Positions 9,053 through 18,023 are shown, counted from the first letter of the stretch. The stretch: 64,000 nt of DNA from Amycolatopsis cihanbeyliensis (GCF_006715045.1 NZ_VFML01000001.1:2200501-2264500), one strand, 5' to 3'. A program made the numbers and translations. Notes: generated by a model from the sequence alone, not told the origin.

Positions 9053-9814
9053 TCAGCGGTCGGCCGGCGGGATACCGGACGGCGGGGTCGGAGTGTCCGG
9101 CGGCACGGTGCCGCTGGTTCGCCCGCTGTCGTTGGCGTTGCCGTCACCCTTGCCGAACTGCCCCTGCAGGTTCTGCAGCCAGTCGCCCCAGCGCTCCTGC
9201 GCGGGTTTGATCAGACCACCACCGAATCCCACGACGATCACGCCACCGATGGTGGCCAGCACCGTCACCAGCACCGGCGTGGTGACGGTGGTGGCGATGT
9301 TGATCTGGTTCAGAGCCGCGATGATCCCGATCGCGGTGATCAGCCAGTAGGCGATCGTGCCGAGCAGCCGGCCCGCCGGTCGAGTGGCCAGCGCCCCGGT
9401 CACCAGGTCGCGGACGACCTTGGCGATAGCCGCCGCCACGATGATCAGCACGATCGCGACGACGATCCGGGGGAGGAAGGCAATGACGTCGTTCAGCAAC
9501 CGGCTGACCGGATTGCTCTGCCCGAATACGCCGAAGGCGAGCTGCAGCGCGATCAACAGAATGAAGTAGTACACCAGCTTAACAATGATGCCGGTGGCGT
9601 CCACATTCGATTGACGGAGCGTCCCGGAGAGGCCGGTCTTGTCGATCAGCTTCCCGAAGCCGAGCTTGCCAAGGACCATGGACAAGGCCTTGGAAATGGC
9701 CTTGGCGATGAGCCAACCGATGAGCAGGATAATAAGAAAACCGATGAGTTTCGGGACGAAGGTCGCGACCAGGCTCCATGCCTGCCCCAACCCGTCCTTG
9801 AGCTGCTCGCCCAC
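9053..9814 (-). CDS. Conserved TM-helix membrane protein (mechanosensitive-channel-like)
   Basis: A 253-aa integral membrane protein with about five hydrophobic helices. The first contains FLIILLIGWLIAKAISKAL and later ones IVVAIVLIIVAAAIAKVVRDL and VLVTVLATIGGVIVVGFGGGL. The Gly/Ala-rich helices and the LLIGWLIAK pattern are typical of the 'TM_helix' repeat shared with small mechanosensitive channels. The tail GDGNANDSGRTSG... is hydrophilic and probably disordered. The GTG start at 9814 has GGAGGAG just upstream; the longer frame to 10510 is not coding. It is divergent from the regulator at 10071. The exact function is unknown. Confidence 0.75.
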   Translation of the reverse strand: MGEQLKDGLGQAWSLVATFVPKLIGFLIILLIGWLIAKAISKALSMVLGKLGFGKLIDKTGLSGTLRQSNVDATGIIVKLVYYFILLIALQLAFGVFGQSNPVSRLLNDVIAFLPRIVVAIVLIIVAAAIAKVVRDLVTGALATRPAGRLLGTIAYWLITAIGIIAALNQINIATTVTTPVLVTVLATIGGVIVVGFGGGLIKPAQERWGDWLQNLQGQFGKGDGNANDSGRTSGTVPPDTPTPPSGIPPADR

Positions 9815-9969
9815 AATCTCCTCCTTCGCCCGAGACAATTCAGTTGTGGGGGAGATCGTTGACCAACACTCGTTACACAGCAACTCGAGATGTCCACGAA
9901 TGGGTGAGACCGCTGGCGTTCGATGATCTATACGGTCCATAGTGGATCTACCGGTGGGGACCGGGGAGA

Positions 9970-10016
9970 AGAGACCGCCCGACGCAGCGGGAACCGCGGC
10001 GCGTCGGGCGGTCTCT
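9970..10016 (+). promoter_or_regulatory. 16-bp hairpin in the leader of the PucR/CdaR-like gene
   Basis: Arms 9970-9985 and 10001-10016 pair perfectly over 16 bp around a 15-nt loop, and TCGTT follows. It lies in a divergent intergenic region where no transcript needs to end, 55 bp before the regulator's ATG, so an attenuator or a 5'-end RNA structure is possible. Confidence 0.5.
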
Positions 10017-10070
10017 CGTTCGGGTCGGCCGAACGCGTTCGGAGCGGCCGGACGTACGATCGACGGCGTC

Positions 10071-11288
10071 ATGAACGAATCCAGCTCCGACCGGACCGGC
10101 CGCGGGCGGCACGGCCTTTCCGCCACGACACTGCGCGAGCTCGAGCGTGCCTCCGGCAGGCTCGCCCAGGCCAGCGTCGCCGCGATGGAAGAACGCCTGC
10201 CGTGGTTCAACCGGATGCCCGCCGAGCAGCGCGCCGGGGTGCTGCTGCTGACCCAGGCCGGTGCGGCGGGGTTCGTCGACTGGCTACGGGACTCCAAGGA
10301 GGCGCTCAAACTCACCACCGACGCCTTCCGCGGCGCCCCCCAGGAGTTGTCCCGCTGGCTGAGCCTGCGCCAGACCGTGGGCCTCGTGCGGCTCGCCATC
10401 GAGGTCTTCGAGGAGCAGTTGCCCGAGCTGGCGGCCGACGAGGCGGAGCGGGCTGCGCTGATCGAGGGCATCCTGCGGTACGGCAGGGAGATCGCCTTCG
10501 CCGCCGCCAACTCCTACGCCGCGGCCGCCGAGTCCCGCGGCGCCTGGGACGCCAGGCTGGAGGCGCTGGTCGTGGACGGGATCGTGCGCGGCGAGACCGA
10601 GGAATCGGTGCTGTCCAGGGCGGCGGCACTCGGCTGGGATCCGGCGGCGAACGCCACGGTCCTGGTCGGCAACCCACCCTCGGACGACCCGCCAACGGTG
10701 GTGTTCGAGGTGCGCAGCAGGGCGGCCAGGATCGGCAGGCCGGTACTGCTCGGGGTGCAGGGCTCGCGACTGGTCATCGTGATCGCCGGACCGCCCGCGG
10801 ACGGCAACCGCGGCGCCGACATCCTCACCGGCATGTCGCTGGCCTTCGCCGAGGGTCCTGTGGTCGCGGGACCGACGGTGGACAGCCTCGCCGAGGCGCA
10901 CCACAGCGCGGCCGAGGCGCTGTCCGGCCTGCGCGCGGTCGTCGGCTGGCCGGCCGCGCCCCGGCCGGTGCGCTCCATCGACCTGCTGCCCGAGCGGGCA
11001 CTGGCCGGGGATGCCGAGGCCGAGCGCCTGCTCATCGCGGACATCGCGAAGCCGCTGGAGGAGGAAGCCGGACCCGCGCTGCTGGAAACCGTGCAGACCT
11101 ACCTGGAGAGCGGCGGCGTGCTGGAAACCTGCGCGCGGACCTTGTTCGTGCACCCGAACACCGTGCGCTACCGGCTGCGCAAGGCCGCCGATCTCACCGG
11201 GCGGGATGCCACCGACCCGCGGGACGCGCTGGTGCTGCGGATCGCGCTGACCGTCGGGAGGCTCGCCAGGGCCCGCGGGCTGTGGTAG
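10071..11288 (+). CDS. PucR/CdaR-family transcriptional regulator preceding the fab genes
   Basis: A 405-aa regulator. The C-terminal 60 residues form the family helix-turn-helix: LLETVQTYLESGGVLETCARTL then FVHPNTVRYRLRKAADLTG. The N-terminal and middle regions match the GGDEF-like/CdaR arrangement without a recognisable ligand site (VLLGVQGSRLVIVIAGPP). It corresponds in length and position to Rv2242 between aceE and fabD, and to the FasR-type activator that precedes fab genes in Streptomyces. I infer that it controls the fatty-acid synthesis operon. The ATG at 10071 gives the expected length; an upstream extension to 9942 would cover the leader hairpin and is unlikely. The gap to fabD is 176 bp with its own promoter candidate. 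Confidence 0.82.
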   Translation: MNESSSDRTGRGRHGLSATTLRELERASGRLAQASVAAMEERLPWFNRMPAEQRAGVLLLTQAGAAGFVDWLRDSKEALKLTTDAFRGAPQELSRWLSLRQTVGLVRLAIEVFEEQLPELAADEAERAALIEGILRYGREIAFAAANSYAAAAESRGAWDARLEALVVDGIVRGETEESVLSRAAALGWDPAANATVLVGNPPSDDPPTVVFEVRSRAARIGRPVLLGVQGSRLVIVIAGPPADGNRGADILTGMSLAFAEGPVVAGPTVDSLAEAHHSAAEALSGLRAVVGWPAAPRPVRSIDLLPERALAGDAEAERLLIADIAKPLEEEAGPALLETVQTYLESGGVLETCARTLFVHPNTVRYRLRKAADLTGRDATDPRDALVLRIALTVGRLARARGLW

Positions 11289-11371
11289 CGAACACCCTCC
11301 CGCTAGGGTGATGATAGTCACCGAAACTACCCGAACCCGACAACGCTGACCTGGACTGCTCGTTCATCTGC

Positions 11372-11398
11372 TGGACACTTTTGGAGGGTTTCTACAAT
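11372..11398 (+). promoter_or_regulatory. Candidate promoter of the fabD-fabH-acpP-fabF operon
   Basis: TACAAT at 11393-11398 is a strong -10. TGGACA at 11372-11377 resembles a -35 but is only 15 nt away. The region is locally AT-rich and 66 nt before fabD, a plausible target of the upstream regulator. Confidence 0.4.
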
Positions 11399-11464
11399 AT
11401 CCCCGGGTGGACTTGGTGACCGTCGACATCCCGCCGCGGACGGCCGACCGTGTTCCCTATAGGG

Positions 11465-12400
11465 GTGACCGCCCTCCTCGCTCCCGGACAGGGGTCCCAG
11501 GCCCCAGGAATGTTCACCCCCTGGCTCGACTCCGAGCACGCGCGCGGGCTCGTCCAGCAGTGGTCCGAGCGCTCGGGGCTCGACCTGCTGCACCTCGGCA
11601 CCGAGGCGCAGGCCGAGGAGATCCAGGACACGGCGATCGCCCAACCCCTGATCGTGGCGCTGTCCCTGCTCGCTTTCGACCGGCTGCGCCGGGATGTCGG
11701 CCCGCCCGAGGACACCCCGGTCGCCGGGCACTCGGTGGGCGAACTGGCCGCCGCCGCGATCGCCGGGGTGCTGTCCGCGGAGGACGCCGTGGCACTGGCC
11801 GCGATGCGTGGCGCGGAGATGGCCAGGGCCTGCGCCGCCGAGCGCACCGGGATGGCGGCCGTGATGCTCGGGGAGCCGGACCGGGTCGTGGCCTGGCTGG
11901 CCGAGCACGGGTTGACCGCGGCCAACCAGAACGGCGCGGGGCAGATCGTCGCTTCCGGCGCCACCGAGCGGATCGAGCGGATCGTCGCGGAGCCGCTGGA
12001 GGGCACCAAGGTCAGGGCACTGAAGGTCGCCGGGGCCTTCCACACCGCTTACATGGCCCCCGCCGAGGAGGCGATGCGGGCCCACGCCGCCGACATCACC
12101 CCCGGCGAGCCGACGAGGCCGCTGCTGTCCAACGCGGACGGGACCGTGGTGACCAGCGGCGCCGAGTACCTCGACCGGCTGGTGCGGCAGATCACCAGGC
12201 CGGTGCGCTGGGACCTCACCATGCACGGGTTGGTCTCGCTCGGCGTCACGGGCACGGTGGAACTACCCCCCGCGGGCACGCTGACCGGCCTGGTGAAGCG
12301 TGAGCTCAAGGGCAAGGTCGACACCATTATCGCGCTGAAGACGCCCGACAACCTGGCCGCGCTGGCCGGCCCGGACTCGACGCAGGAGACCGCGCAATGA
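11465..12400 (+). CDS. fabD: Malonyl-CoA:ACP transacylase
   Basis: This 311-aa enzyme loads malonyl groups onto ACP for type II fatty-acid synthesis. It shows LLAPGQGSQ at the N-terminus, the active-site GHSVGE with Ser90, the substrate Arg in AAMRGAEMA (Arg115) and catalytic His193 in GAFHTAYM. The GTG at 11465 aligns with the start of mycobacterial FabD. A GTG at 11450 would add five residues, and neither start has a strong Shine-Dalgarno sequence. Its stop overlaps the fabH start by 4 bp, indicating translational coupling. Confidence 0.95.
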   Translation: MTALLAPGQGSQAPGMFTPWLDSEHARGLVQQWSERSGLDLLHLGTEAQAEEIQDTAIAQPLIVALSLLAFDRLRRDVGPPEDTPVAGHSVGELAAAAIAGVLSAEDAVALAAMRGAEMARACAAERTGMAAVMLGEPDRVVAWLAEHGLTAANQNGAGQIVASGATERIERIVAEPLEGTKVRALKVAGAFHTAYMAPAEEAMRAHAADITPGEPTRPLLSNADGTVVTSGAEYLDRLVRQITRPVRWDLTMHGLVSLGVTGTVELPPAGTLTGLVKRELKGKVDTIIALKTPDNLAALAGPDSTQETAQ

Positions 12401-13380
12401 CCGACCGGCCCGCATTGCGGCTCAAGCAAGGACCGCCCGCAAGCCGCGTGCTCGGGATCGGTAGCACGCAGCCCGACCAGGTCGTGACCAACGACGACCT
12501 CTCGAAGATCATGGACACCACCGACGAGTGGATCCAGGAGCGGGTCGGCATCATCGAGCGCCGGTTCGCCGACAAGGACGAGCTGCTGGTGGACATGGCG
12601 GTGACCGCGGGCGCGCGGGCGGTCGCCGACGCGGGCATCGAACCGTCCGATGTAGACACAGTGATCCTGCCGAACTGCACGATGCTCTCGCCGATCCCGA
12701 ACGCCGCCGCACAGGTCGCCGACCGGATCGGGGTGAAGGCGGCGGGCGCCTTCGACATCAACGCCGCCTGCGCGGGCTTCTGCTACGGCCTCGCGGTGGC
12801 CTCGGATCTGATCCGGGCCGGCTCGTCCAAGCGGGTGCTGGTGATCGGCGCGGAGAAGCTGACCGACGTGGTGGACCCGGTGGACCGGGCGAACGCGATC
12901 ATCTTCGCCGACGGGGCGGGCGCCGCGGTGGTGGGCCCCGCGGAGGAGCCCGGTATCGGCCCGGTCTGCTGGGGCAGCGCGGGCGACCTCGTCGACGCGA
13001 TCTACATGCGCGAGCACCGCTACATCTATCAGGAGGGCCAGTCGGTCTTCCGGTGGGCGACCACCCGGATCGCGCCGATCGCCATGGAAGCGCTCGAGAT
13101 CGCCGGTCTCCAGCCATCCGATGTGGATGTGCTCATCCCGCACCAGGCGAACCTGCGTATCGTCGAGGCCATCGCCAAACGGTTGCGTGCCAAGGGCGCC
13201 AGGGACGACATGGTGGTCGCCGACGACATCAAGTACTCGGGCAACACCTCCTCCGCCTCGATCCCGATGGCGCTGGACCACATGCGCGAGGCCGGGACCG
13301 CACGCAGCGGTGACGTGGTGTTGATGGTCGGCTTCGGGGCCGGCCTCTCCTACGCCGGGCAGGCGATCGTCTGCCCGTGA
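12397..13380 (+). CDS. fabH: 3-oxoacyl-ACP synthase III
   Basis: A 327-aa KAS III that condenses a short acyl-CoA primer with malonyl-ACP to start fatty-acid chains. The triad is Cys125 (INAACAGF), His249 (IPHQANLR) and Asn283 (YSGNTSSAS). A GFGAGLSY motif closes the fold. The order fabD-fabH-acpP-fabF matches Streptomyces, whereas the mycobacterial locus lacks fabH here. The enzyme probably sets the branched-chain primer preference, but the acyl specificity cannot be read from this sequence. Confidence 0.95.
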   Translation: MTDRPALRLKQGPPASRVLGIGSTQPDQVVTNDDLSKIMDTTDEWIQERVGIIERRFADKDELLVDMAVTAGARAVADAGIEPSDVDTVILPNCTMLSPIPNAAAQVADRIGVKAAGAFDINAACAGFCYGLAVASDLIRAGSSKRVLVIGAEKLTDVVDPVDRANAIIFADGAGAAVVGPAEEPGIGPVCWGSAGDLVDAIYMREHRYIYQEGQSVFRWATTRIAPIAMEALEIAGLQPSDVDVLIPHQANLRIVEAIAKRLRAKGARDDMVVADDIKYSGNTSSASIPMALDHMREAGTARSGDVVLMVGFGAGLSYAGQAIVCP

Positions 13381-13446
13381 CTCAGACTCCCTGGTGCAGG
13401 GTGTGCGCTCCGGGGTGACAGGAAGAAACAGAAAGGGACCGAAGCA

Positions 13447-13692
13447 GTGGCTGACAAAGAAGAGATCCTGTCCGGACTCGCCGAGATCGTCGAGGAGGTC
13501 GCCGGTGTGGCCCAGGACGATGTGAGCACCGAGAAGTCCTTCGTGGACGACCTGGACATCGACTCGCTGTCCATGGTGGAAATCGCCGTGCAGGCCGAGG
13601 ACAAGTTCGGGGTGAAGATCCCGGACGACGAGCTGGCCAACCTGAAGACCGTCGGCGACGCGGTGGACTACGTGCTCGCCAACGCCAAGTAA
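13447..13692 (+). CDS. acpP: Acyl carrier protein
   Basis: A small acidic 81-aa carrier with the phosphopantetheine attachment motif DIDSLSMVE (Ser40). The GTG start is preceded by AAAGGGACCGAAGCA. It is of normal bacterial AcpP length, without the C-terminal extension of mycobacterial AcpM. The gaps to fabH and fabF are 66 and 28 bp, so it is likely one operon. Confidence 0.96.
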   Translation: MADKEEILSGLAEIVEEVAGVAQDDVSTEKSFVDDLDIDSLSMVEIAVQAEDKFGVKIPDDELANLKTVGDAVDYVLANAK

Positions 13693-13720
13693 CAGCACTA
13701 CACCTCGGGGAGACTCCGAT

Positions 13721-14953
13721 ATGAGCAACAACGACGTCGTCATCACCGGGCTCGGCGCGACCACGCCGCTCGGCGGGGACGTCGCGTCCACATGGGACGG
13801 TCTGCTTGCAGGGCGCAGCGGTGTGGCGGCCCTCGAAGAGGACTGGGTCGAGCGGTACGACCTTCCGGTCAAGATCGCGGCCAAGCTCGAGGTGGAGCCG
13901 ACCGAGGTGTTGCCAAGGGTCCAGGCACGCCGCCTGGATCGCTGCGAGCAGGTGGCGATGATCGCGGCTCGGCAGGCGTGGGCCGACGCCGGCCTCGGCG
14001 AGGACGGCGTCGAACCCGAGCGTCTCGCGGTGGTGATCGGCACCGGGATCGGCGGTGCGCACACCCTGCTCGACCAGGACGACCTGCTCGAGACCAAGGG
14101 CATCCGCAAGGTCTCGCCGCTGACCGTGCCGATGCTGATGCCGAACGGCCCGGCCGCGCACGTCGGCCTGGAACTCAAGGCACGCGCGGGGGTGCACGCG
14201 CCGGTCTCCGCCTGCGCCTCCGGTGCCGAGGCGATCGCCTGGGCGTGGCGCATGCTGCGCAACGGCGAGGCTGACGTGATCGTGGCCGGTGGCGCCGAGT
14301 CGGCGATCGCGGCGATCACCATGGCCGGGTTCGCGCAGGCCCGCACCATGAGCACCCGCAACGACGAGCCGCAGCGGGCCTCCCGGCCGTGGGACGTCGA
14401 CCGGGACGGGTTCGTGCTCGGCGAGGGCTCCGGGATCATGGTGCTGGAGCGCGGCGAGTACGCGAAAGCCCGGGGCGCCGCGGTGTACGGCAGGCTGGCC
14501 GGTATCGGCACCAGCGCGGATTCCTACCACATCACCGGGCCCGACCCGGAGGGCGTCGGGCAGACCAGGGCCATCTCGGTGGCCGTCCGGTCCGCGGGGC
14601 TGGAGCCGGAGGACATCGGCCATGTCAACGCGCACGCCACCTCCACCCCCGTCGGCGATGTCGGCGAGACGGTGGCGATCCGCAAGGCCCTCGGCGAGCA
14701 CCCGGTGCTGACCGCTCCCAAGGGCGCGCTCGGTCACCTGCTCGGCGCGGCGGGCGCGGTCGAGGCGATCGCCACCGTGCTCTCCATCCGGGACGGGATC
14801 ATCCCGCCAACGCTCAACCTCGAGGAGCAGGATCCCGGGGTGGTTCAGGATGTCGTCGCGGGCGAGCCGCGCAAGCTCGACCTGACCGCGGCGGTCTGCG
14901 ACTCGTTCGGCTTCGGCGGCCACAACGTCGCACTGACCTTCGTGCCCGCCTGA
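13721..14953 (+). CDS. fabF: 3-oxoacyl-ACP synthase II
   Basis: A 410-aa KAS II that elongates acyl-ACP by decarboxylative condensation with malonyl-ACP. The Cys-His-His triad is Cys165 (VSACASGAEA), His305 (NAHATSTPVGD) and His339 (GALGHLLGAAG). Only one KAS follows acpP, unlike kasA-kasB in mycobacteria, which suggests ordinary fatty acids rather than mycolate precursors. GGGGAGA precedes the ATG. It is the last gene of the fab operon, with a hairpin directly after it. Confidence 0.95.
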   Translation: MSNNDVVITGLGATTPLGGDVASTWDGLLAGRSGVAALEEDWVERYDLPVKIAAKLEVEPTEVLPRVQARRLDRCEQVAMIAARQAWADAGLGEDGVEPERLAVVIGTGIGGAHTLLDQDDLLETKGIRKVSPLTVPMLMPNGPAAHVGLELKARAGVHAPVSACASGAEAIAWAWRMLRNGEADVIVAGGAESAIAAITMAGFAQARTMSTRNDEPQRASRPWDVDRDGFVLGEGSGIMVLERGEYAKARGAAVYGRLAGIGTSADSYHITGPDPEGVGQTRAISVAVRSAGLEPEDIGHVNAHATSTPVGDVGETVAIRKALGEHPVLTAPKGALGHLLGAAGAVEAIATVLSIRDGIIPPTLNLEEQDPGVVQDVVAGEPRKLDLTAAVCDSFGFGGHNVALTFVPA

Positions 14954-14955
14954 AC

Positions 14956-14985
14956 GTACGGGAAGCGGGTCAACACTTCCCGTAC
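14956..14985. terminator. Terminator hairpin shared by convergent fabF and membrane protein genes
   Basis: A 10-bp stem GTACGGGAAG / CTTCCCGTAC has a 10-nt loop. It starts 2 nt after the fabF stop and overlaps the last codons of the convergent gene at 14970. Confidence 0.65.
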
Positions 14986-15563
14986 TCCGGCGTGCTCCCC
15001 GCCGGCACCGAGTCGATCTTCCACGAACCACCTTCGACCGTCATCGGCAACGTGAGGTGCCAACGGATACACGGCTCGGGGAGGTCGGCGGGGGCATCGA
15101 CCGGATCCTGCGTGCTGGTCAGTCCGACCAGCACCCGCAACGAGCCGTCCGGCACCGTCTCGACCCGGTGGACGAGCACGCTGCCGTCCTCGGTCGAGCG
15201 GTACTGGAAGCGCCACTGGGACTCGGTGCGCTCCTGCACCCGGTCCCTGGTGACGGTCGTGGTCCAGGCCGCGTAGTTCCCCTGGTTGATGGCGTCCACG
15301 TAGGTCTGCAACACCTGGCGGACCGACTCGTTCTCCGGATGGGCCGCCGCCCCCGGCGTCAACTCGACCTGCGAAGGGCCGGGTTGCTGCTCCGGCGGCA
15401 GCGAGGTGGTCGTCGGCAGCACGCCTTCCGTGTCCTCGTTCCGGTCGGGCAGCTTGTACAGCTCCCGGGCCAGCAGCCCGCCGCCGACGGTCAACGAGAC
15501 GACCACGATCAGGACGGGCACCAACCACCGCGGGCGGGCACGCGGGGTACGGGAGCCAGTCAC
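14970..15563 (-). CDS. Membrane-anchored protein with NTF2-like extracytoplasmic domain
   Basis: A 197-aa protein with a basic N-terminus (SRTPRARPRW), one transmembrane helix at about 14-33 (LVPVLIVVVSLTVGGGLLA), a Pro/Thr-rich linker at about 45-75 and an extracytoplasmic domain (VLQTYVDAINQGNYAAW...) with the helix pattern of SnoaL/NTF2-like or Mce-associated proteins. It probably faces the cell wall. The GTG start lies 7 nt after a TACCCT -10 hexamer (minus strand, 15576-15571), suggesting leaderless expression. The function is unknown. Confidence 0.7.
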   Translation of the reverse strand: MTGSRTPRARPRWLVPVLIVVVSLTVGGGLLARELYKLPDRNEDTEGVLPTTTSLPPEQQPGPSQVELTPGAAAHPENESVRQVLQTYVDAINQGNYAAWTTTVTRDRVQERTESQWRFQYRSTEDGSVLVHRVETVPDGSLRVLVGLTSTQDPVDAPADLPEPCIRWHLTLPMTVEGGSWKIDSVPAGSTPEYGKC

Positions 15564-15584
15564 GGCGGCCAGGGTAGTGCCCGC

Positions 15585-16088
15585 TCAGCCGACCTGATGC
15601 AACCAGGTGACCGGGGCTCCGTCCCCGGCGTGCCGGAACGGCTCGAGCGCCTCGTCCCAGTTGGCTCCGAGCAGTTCGTCCAGCTTGTGCGCGAGTTGCT
15701 CGCCCGCCCTGCACTTGGCCACCAGCGTACGCAACTGGTCCTCGCCGACGACGATATCGCCGTTCGCGCTGGTGCGGCCGTGCCACAACCCCAGCCCCGG
15801 GGCATAGCAAAACCGCTCGCCGTCCACGCCCTGGCTCGGCTCCTCGGCTACCTCGAACCGAACCATCGGCCACGCCTTGAGCGCGGACGCGAGCTTGCCG
15901 CCGGTGCCCGCCGGACCCCGCCAGCCACATTCGGCACGCAGCTGCCCGGGGGCGGCCGGCTGGGCCGTCCAACGCAACTCAACTCGGCCACCAAGGGTGC
16001 CCGAGATAGCCCACTCGACGTGCGGACATACCGCAGACGGCGACGAGTGGACGTACACCACGCCACGGGTGTTACCACGGGTGCTCAC
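15585..16088 (-). CDS. DUF3145 family protein
   Basis: A 167-aa cytoplasmic protein of an actinobacteria-specific family of unknown function. Recognisable family segments are GVVYVHSSPSAVCPHVEWA, VRFEVAEEPSQG, ERFCYAPGLGLWHGRTSANGD and TWLHQVG at the end. The GTG start at 16088 has an excellent GGAGGT Shine-Dalgarno sequence 5 nt upstream. It is followed by the leaderless promoter of the next minus-strand gene. The 266 bp before it, up to the subtilase end, contain no evident gene. Confidence 0.85.
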   Translation of the reverse strand: MSTRGNTRGVVYVHSSPSAVCPHVEWAISGTLGGRVELRWTAQPAAPGQLRAECGWRGPAGTGGKLASALKAWPMVRFEVAEEPSQGVDGERFCYAPGLGLWHGRTSANGDIVVGEDQLRTLVAKCRAGEQLAHKLDELLGANWDEALEPFRHAGDGAPVTWLHQVG

Positions 16089-16354
16089 TGCTGACCTCCG
16101 CTACTCGACGAGGGGCGTCTTCCCCTACGACCTCGCGAGCGACGGTGACAACCACACGTGGCGACTCCGCGTACATTGTGCACCTCAGGCGTGCCTTTTG
16201 GCCACATGAACCTCAGAAGTATCAGCGGAGTTCGCTGAATGACAACCCACAGTGACCGAGCCGCGGCCCCGCGCTGGCTCACGGTCACCGACCCGGCACA
16301 AGTTAGCACTGCCGGTCCGGATCGCGAAGGCGACGCGGCGGGTCGCGACTCCGG

Positions 16355-17830
16355 TCAGGCGGGCCCGGCGCCGAGCAGGGTGGCGGCCGCCACCACATCG
16401 GCAAGGCCGGCGCCCTTGTCGAAGCTGGAGGTGTAGGCGCCCGCCCGCTGGTACGGCGCCCCGTCGCGGTACTTGTGCGCCGTCGCCTTGAGCGCGTGCT
16501 CGATCTCCCCCGGGGTGGCGCCCGGACCGGCCTGGAACAGCTGCGCCACGATGCCGGTGATCTGCGGTGCCGCCATGGAGGTGCCGCTGATCACGTTGTA
16601 CGTGCCGAGATCGAGCAGGCCGGGACCGTTCTTCGGTTGCAGCCCCTGGGTACAGATCAGCAGGTAGAGCCGGCAGGAGGAGACGATGTTCTCCCCCGGC
16701 GCGGAGATGTCCGGCCAGCTCCGCCGGTCGGTGGCAAGGCCGCGGGAGGAGAACGCGGACACGGTGCCGTCCCTGGTTCCGGAGCCCGCGTCGTTGTAGG
16801 AGGCCACGGACAGCACACCGGGTGTCGGGTCCTGGCCGGGCGGGTTGGACAGGTTCGCCGAGCCGTCACCGCCGTCGTTGCCGTTGGCCCACACCGTGAC
16901 CACGCCCTCGGCGGCCAGCGCGCGCTGCAGCTTCACGGTGGCCGAGTTCGGGTCGAAGTCGCCGCCGCCGCTGGGGCCGTAGGAGTTGTTCACCACCTTG
17001 ATCGGCGGGCAGGTACTCGCCGGCACGCCCGGTCCGCACGGCGCCTCGTGGTTCTCCAGCACCCAGTTCAGCGCGGCGTCGGTGCCGAGCACGACCAGCG
17101 CGGCCCCGGTGGAGATCGACACGATCTTCGAGCCCGGTGCCGACCCGCCCACCGCGGTACCGTCACCCAGCCGGTACGGGCTGCCGGCCGCGATGCCGGT
17201 GACATGCGTGCCGTGCCCACCGACCGAAAGCGTGTCGGTGTCCAGGAAGTCCGGCACCCGCAGGATGCAGCCGGTCCCGGTGCCCTGCAGGCAGAGGCTC
17301 TTCATGTTGCGCACCACCCGGCTGGAGCCGTCCGGCTCGCGGAAGGCGGGGTGCGTCGGGTCCACCCCGGTGTCGATCACCGCGACGGAGACTCCCCTGC
17401 CGTCCAGCGGGTTGCCGTCCGCTCCGGTGAGTGCGGCCCGCGCGGCGGCGCTGCGGGTCGCCCCGGTGCCGCTGCTGGCGAAGGTCCGCAGTGGGTCGTT
17501 GTGCTCGACGTACACCACACCCTCCGCGTCGCGGACCGAGCCGACCTGGTCGGCGGTTCCGCTGGCGGCCACCACGCCGATCCGGTCGAAGCCGGTGAGC
17601 CTGCTCAGCCCGGCCTCCCGCACGGCTCGATCCGCCGCCGCGAGGTCCGTGCCGTGTACCAGGACGGTCATCCGGTCGGCACCGGACGCCGCGGACAGCA
17701 CGGCGTCCAGGGTGTCCGAGACCGGGGCGAGGAGGTCGGCACCCGCGGGCGCCGCGGTGAGCTGGGGCAGGGCGAGGGCCGCTGCCGCGATCGTCGCGGC
17801 GTACCGCAGCCTGCCGGGTGTTGCGCGCAT
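16355..17830 (-). CDS. Secreted subtilisin-like serine protease (S8)
   Basis: A 491-aa protease with a signal peptide at about 1-31 (AATIAAAALALPQLTAAPAGA), a propeptide region to about 140, and a catalytic domain with Asp153 (VIDTGVDPTHP), His206 (GGHGTHVTG) and Ser418 (SGTSMAAPQ). Asn318 in WANGNDGG may be the oxyanion Asn. Extra Cys pairs at 180/188 and 265/274 suggest disulphides. There is no C-terminal membrane anchor, so this is not a mycosin of an ESX system. It stands alone between DUF3145 and a divergent NERD-like gene. The paralogues at 41-44 kb have a different propeptide and C-terminus. Confidence 0.9.
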   Translation of the reverse strand: MRATPGRLRYAATIAAAALALPQLTAAPAGADLLAPVSDTLDAVLSAASGADRMTVLVHGTDLAAADRAVREAGLSRLTGFDRIGVVAASGTADQVGSVRDAEGVVYVEHNDPLRTFASSGTGATRSAAARAALTGADGNPLDGRGVSVAVIDTGVDPTHPAFREPDGSSRVVRNMKSLCLQGTGTGCILRVPDFLDTDTLSVGGHGTHVTGIAAGSPYRLGDGTAVGGSAPGSKIVSISTGAALVVLGTDAALNWVLENHEAPCGPGVPASTCPPIKVVNNSYGPSGGGDFDPNSATVKLQRALAAEGVVTVWANGNDGGDGSANLSNPPGQDPTPGVLSVASYNDAGSGTRDGTVSAFSSRGLATDRRSWPDISAPGENIVSSCRLYLLICTQGLQPKNGPGLLDLGTYNVISGTSMAAPQITGIVAQLFQAGPGATPGEIEHALKATAHKYRDGAPYQRAGAYTSSFDKGAGLADVVAAATLLGAGPA

Positions 17831-18023
17831 TGAGGACTCCCTTGTCCGTTGCCCCCCGGCGTCTACTGGCGGGTAACCCTAAGGTGTTCCGGATCACTGT
17901 CAACCCCGTACGTTCCGCTCACCGGCAAGGCGGGAGCCCACTCCACCGTGTGAGTCCCATGCGGGTGGACCTCGTACGCGCGCTAGCCTCTCCCTGACGG
18001 CGACCGATGGGGAGGTACGGCAG

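Noticed and set aside
11465..14953. FabH-ACP-KAS order read as a type II polyketide synthase
   Set aside because: There is one KAS with an intact Cys-His-His triad, no chain-length factor, cyclase or ketoreductase, and fabD and an aceE-linked context. This is primary fatty-acid synthesis.
12049..15031. Long minus-strand frames opposite fabH, acpP and fabF (up to 820 codons)
   Set aside because: The plus strand carries complete fab enzymes with all active-site residues; the opposite frames have none.
16355..17830. Mycosin of a type VII secretion system
   Set aside because: It has no C-terminal transmembrane anchor and no ecc, esx or PE/PPE-like neighbours.
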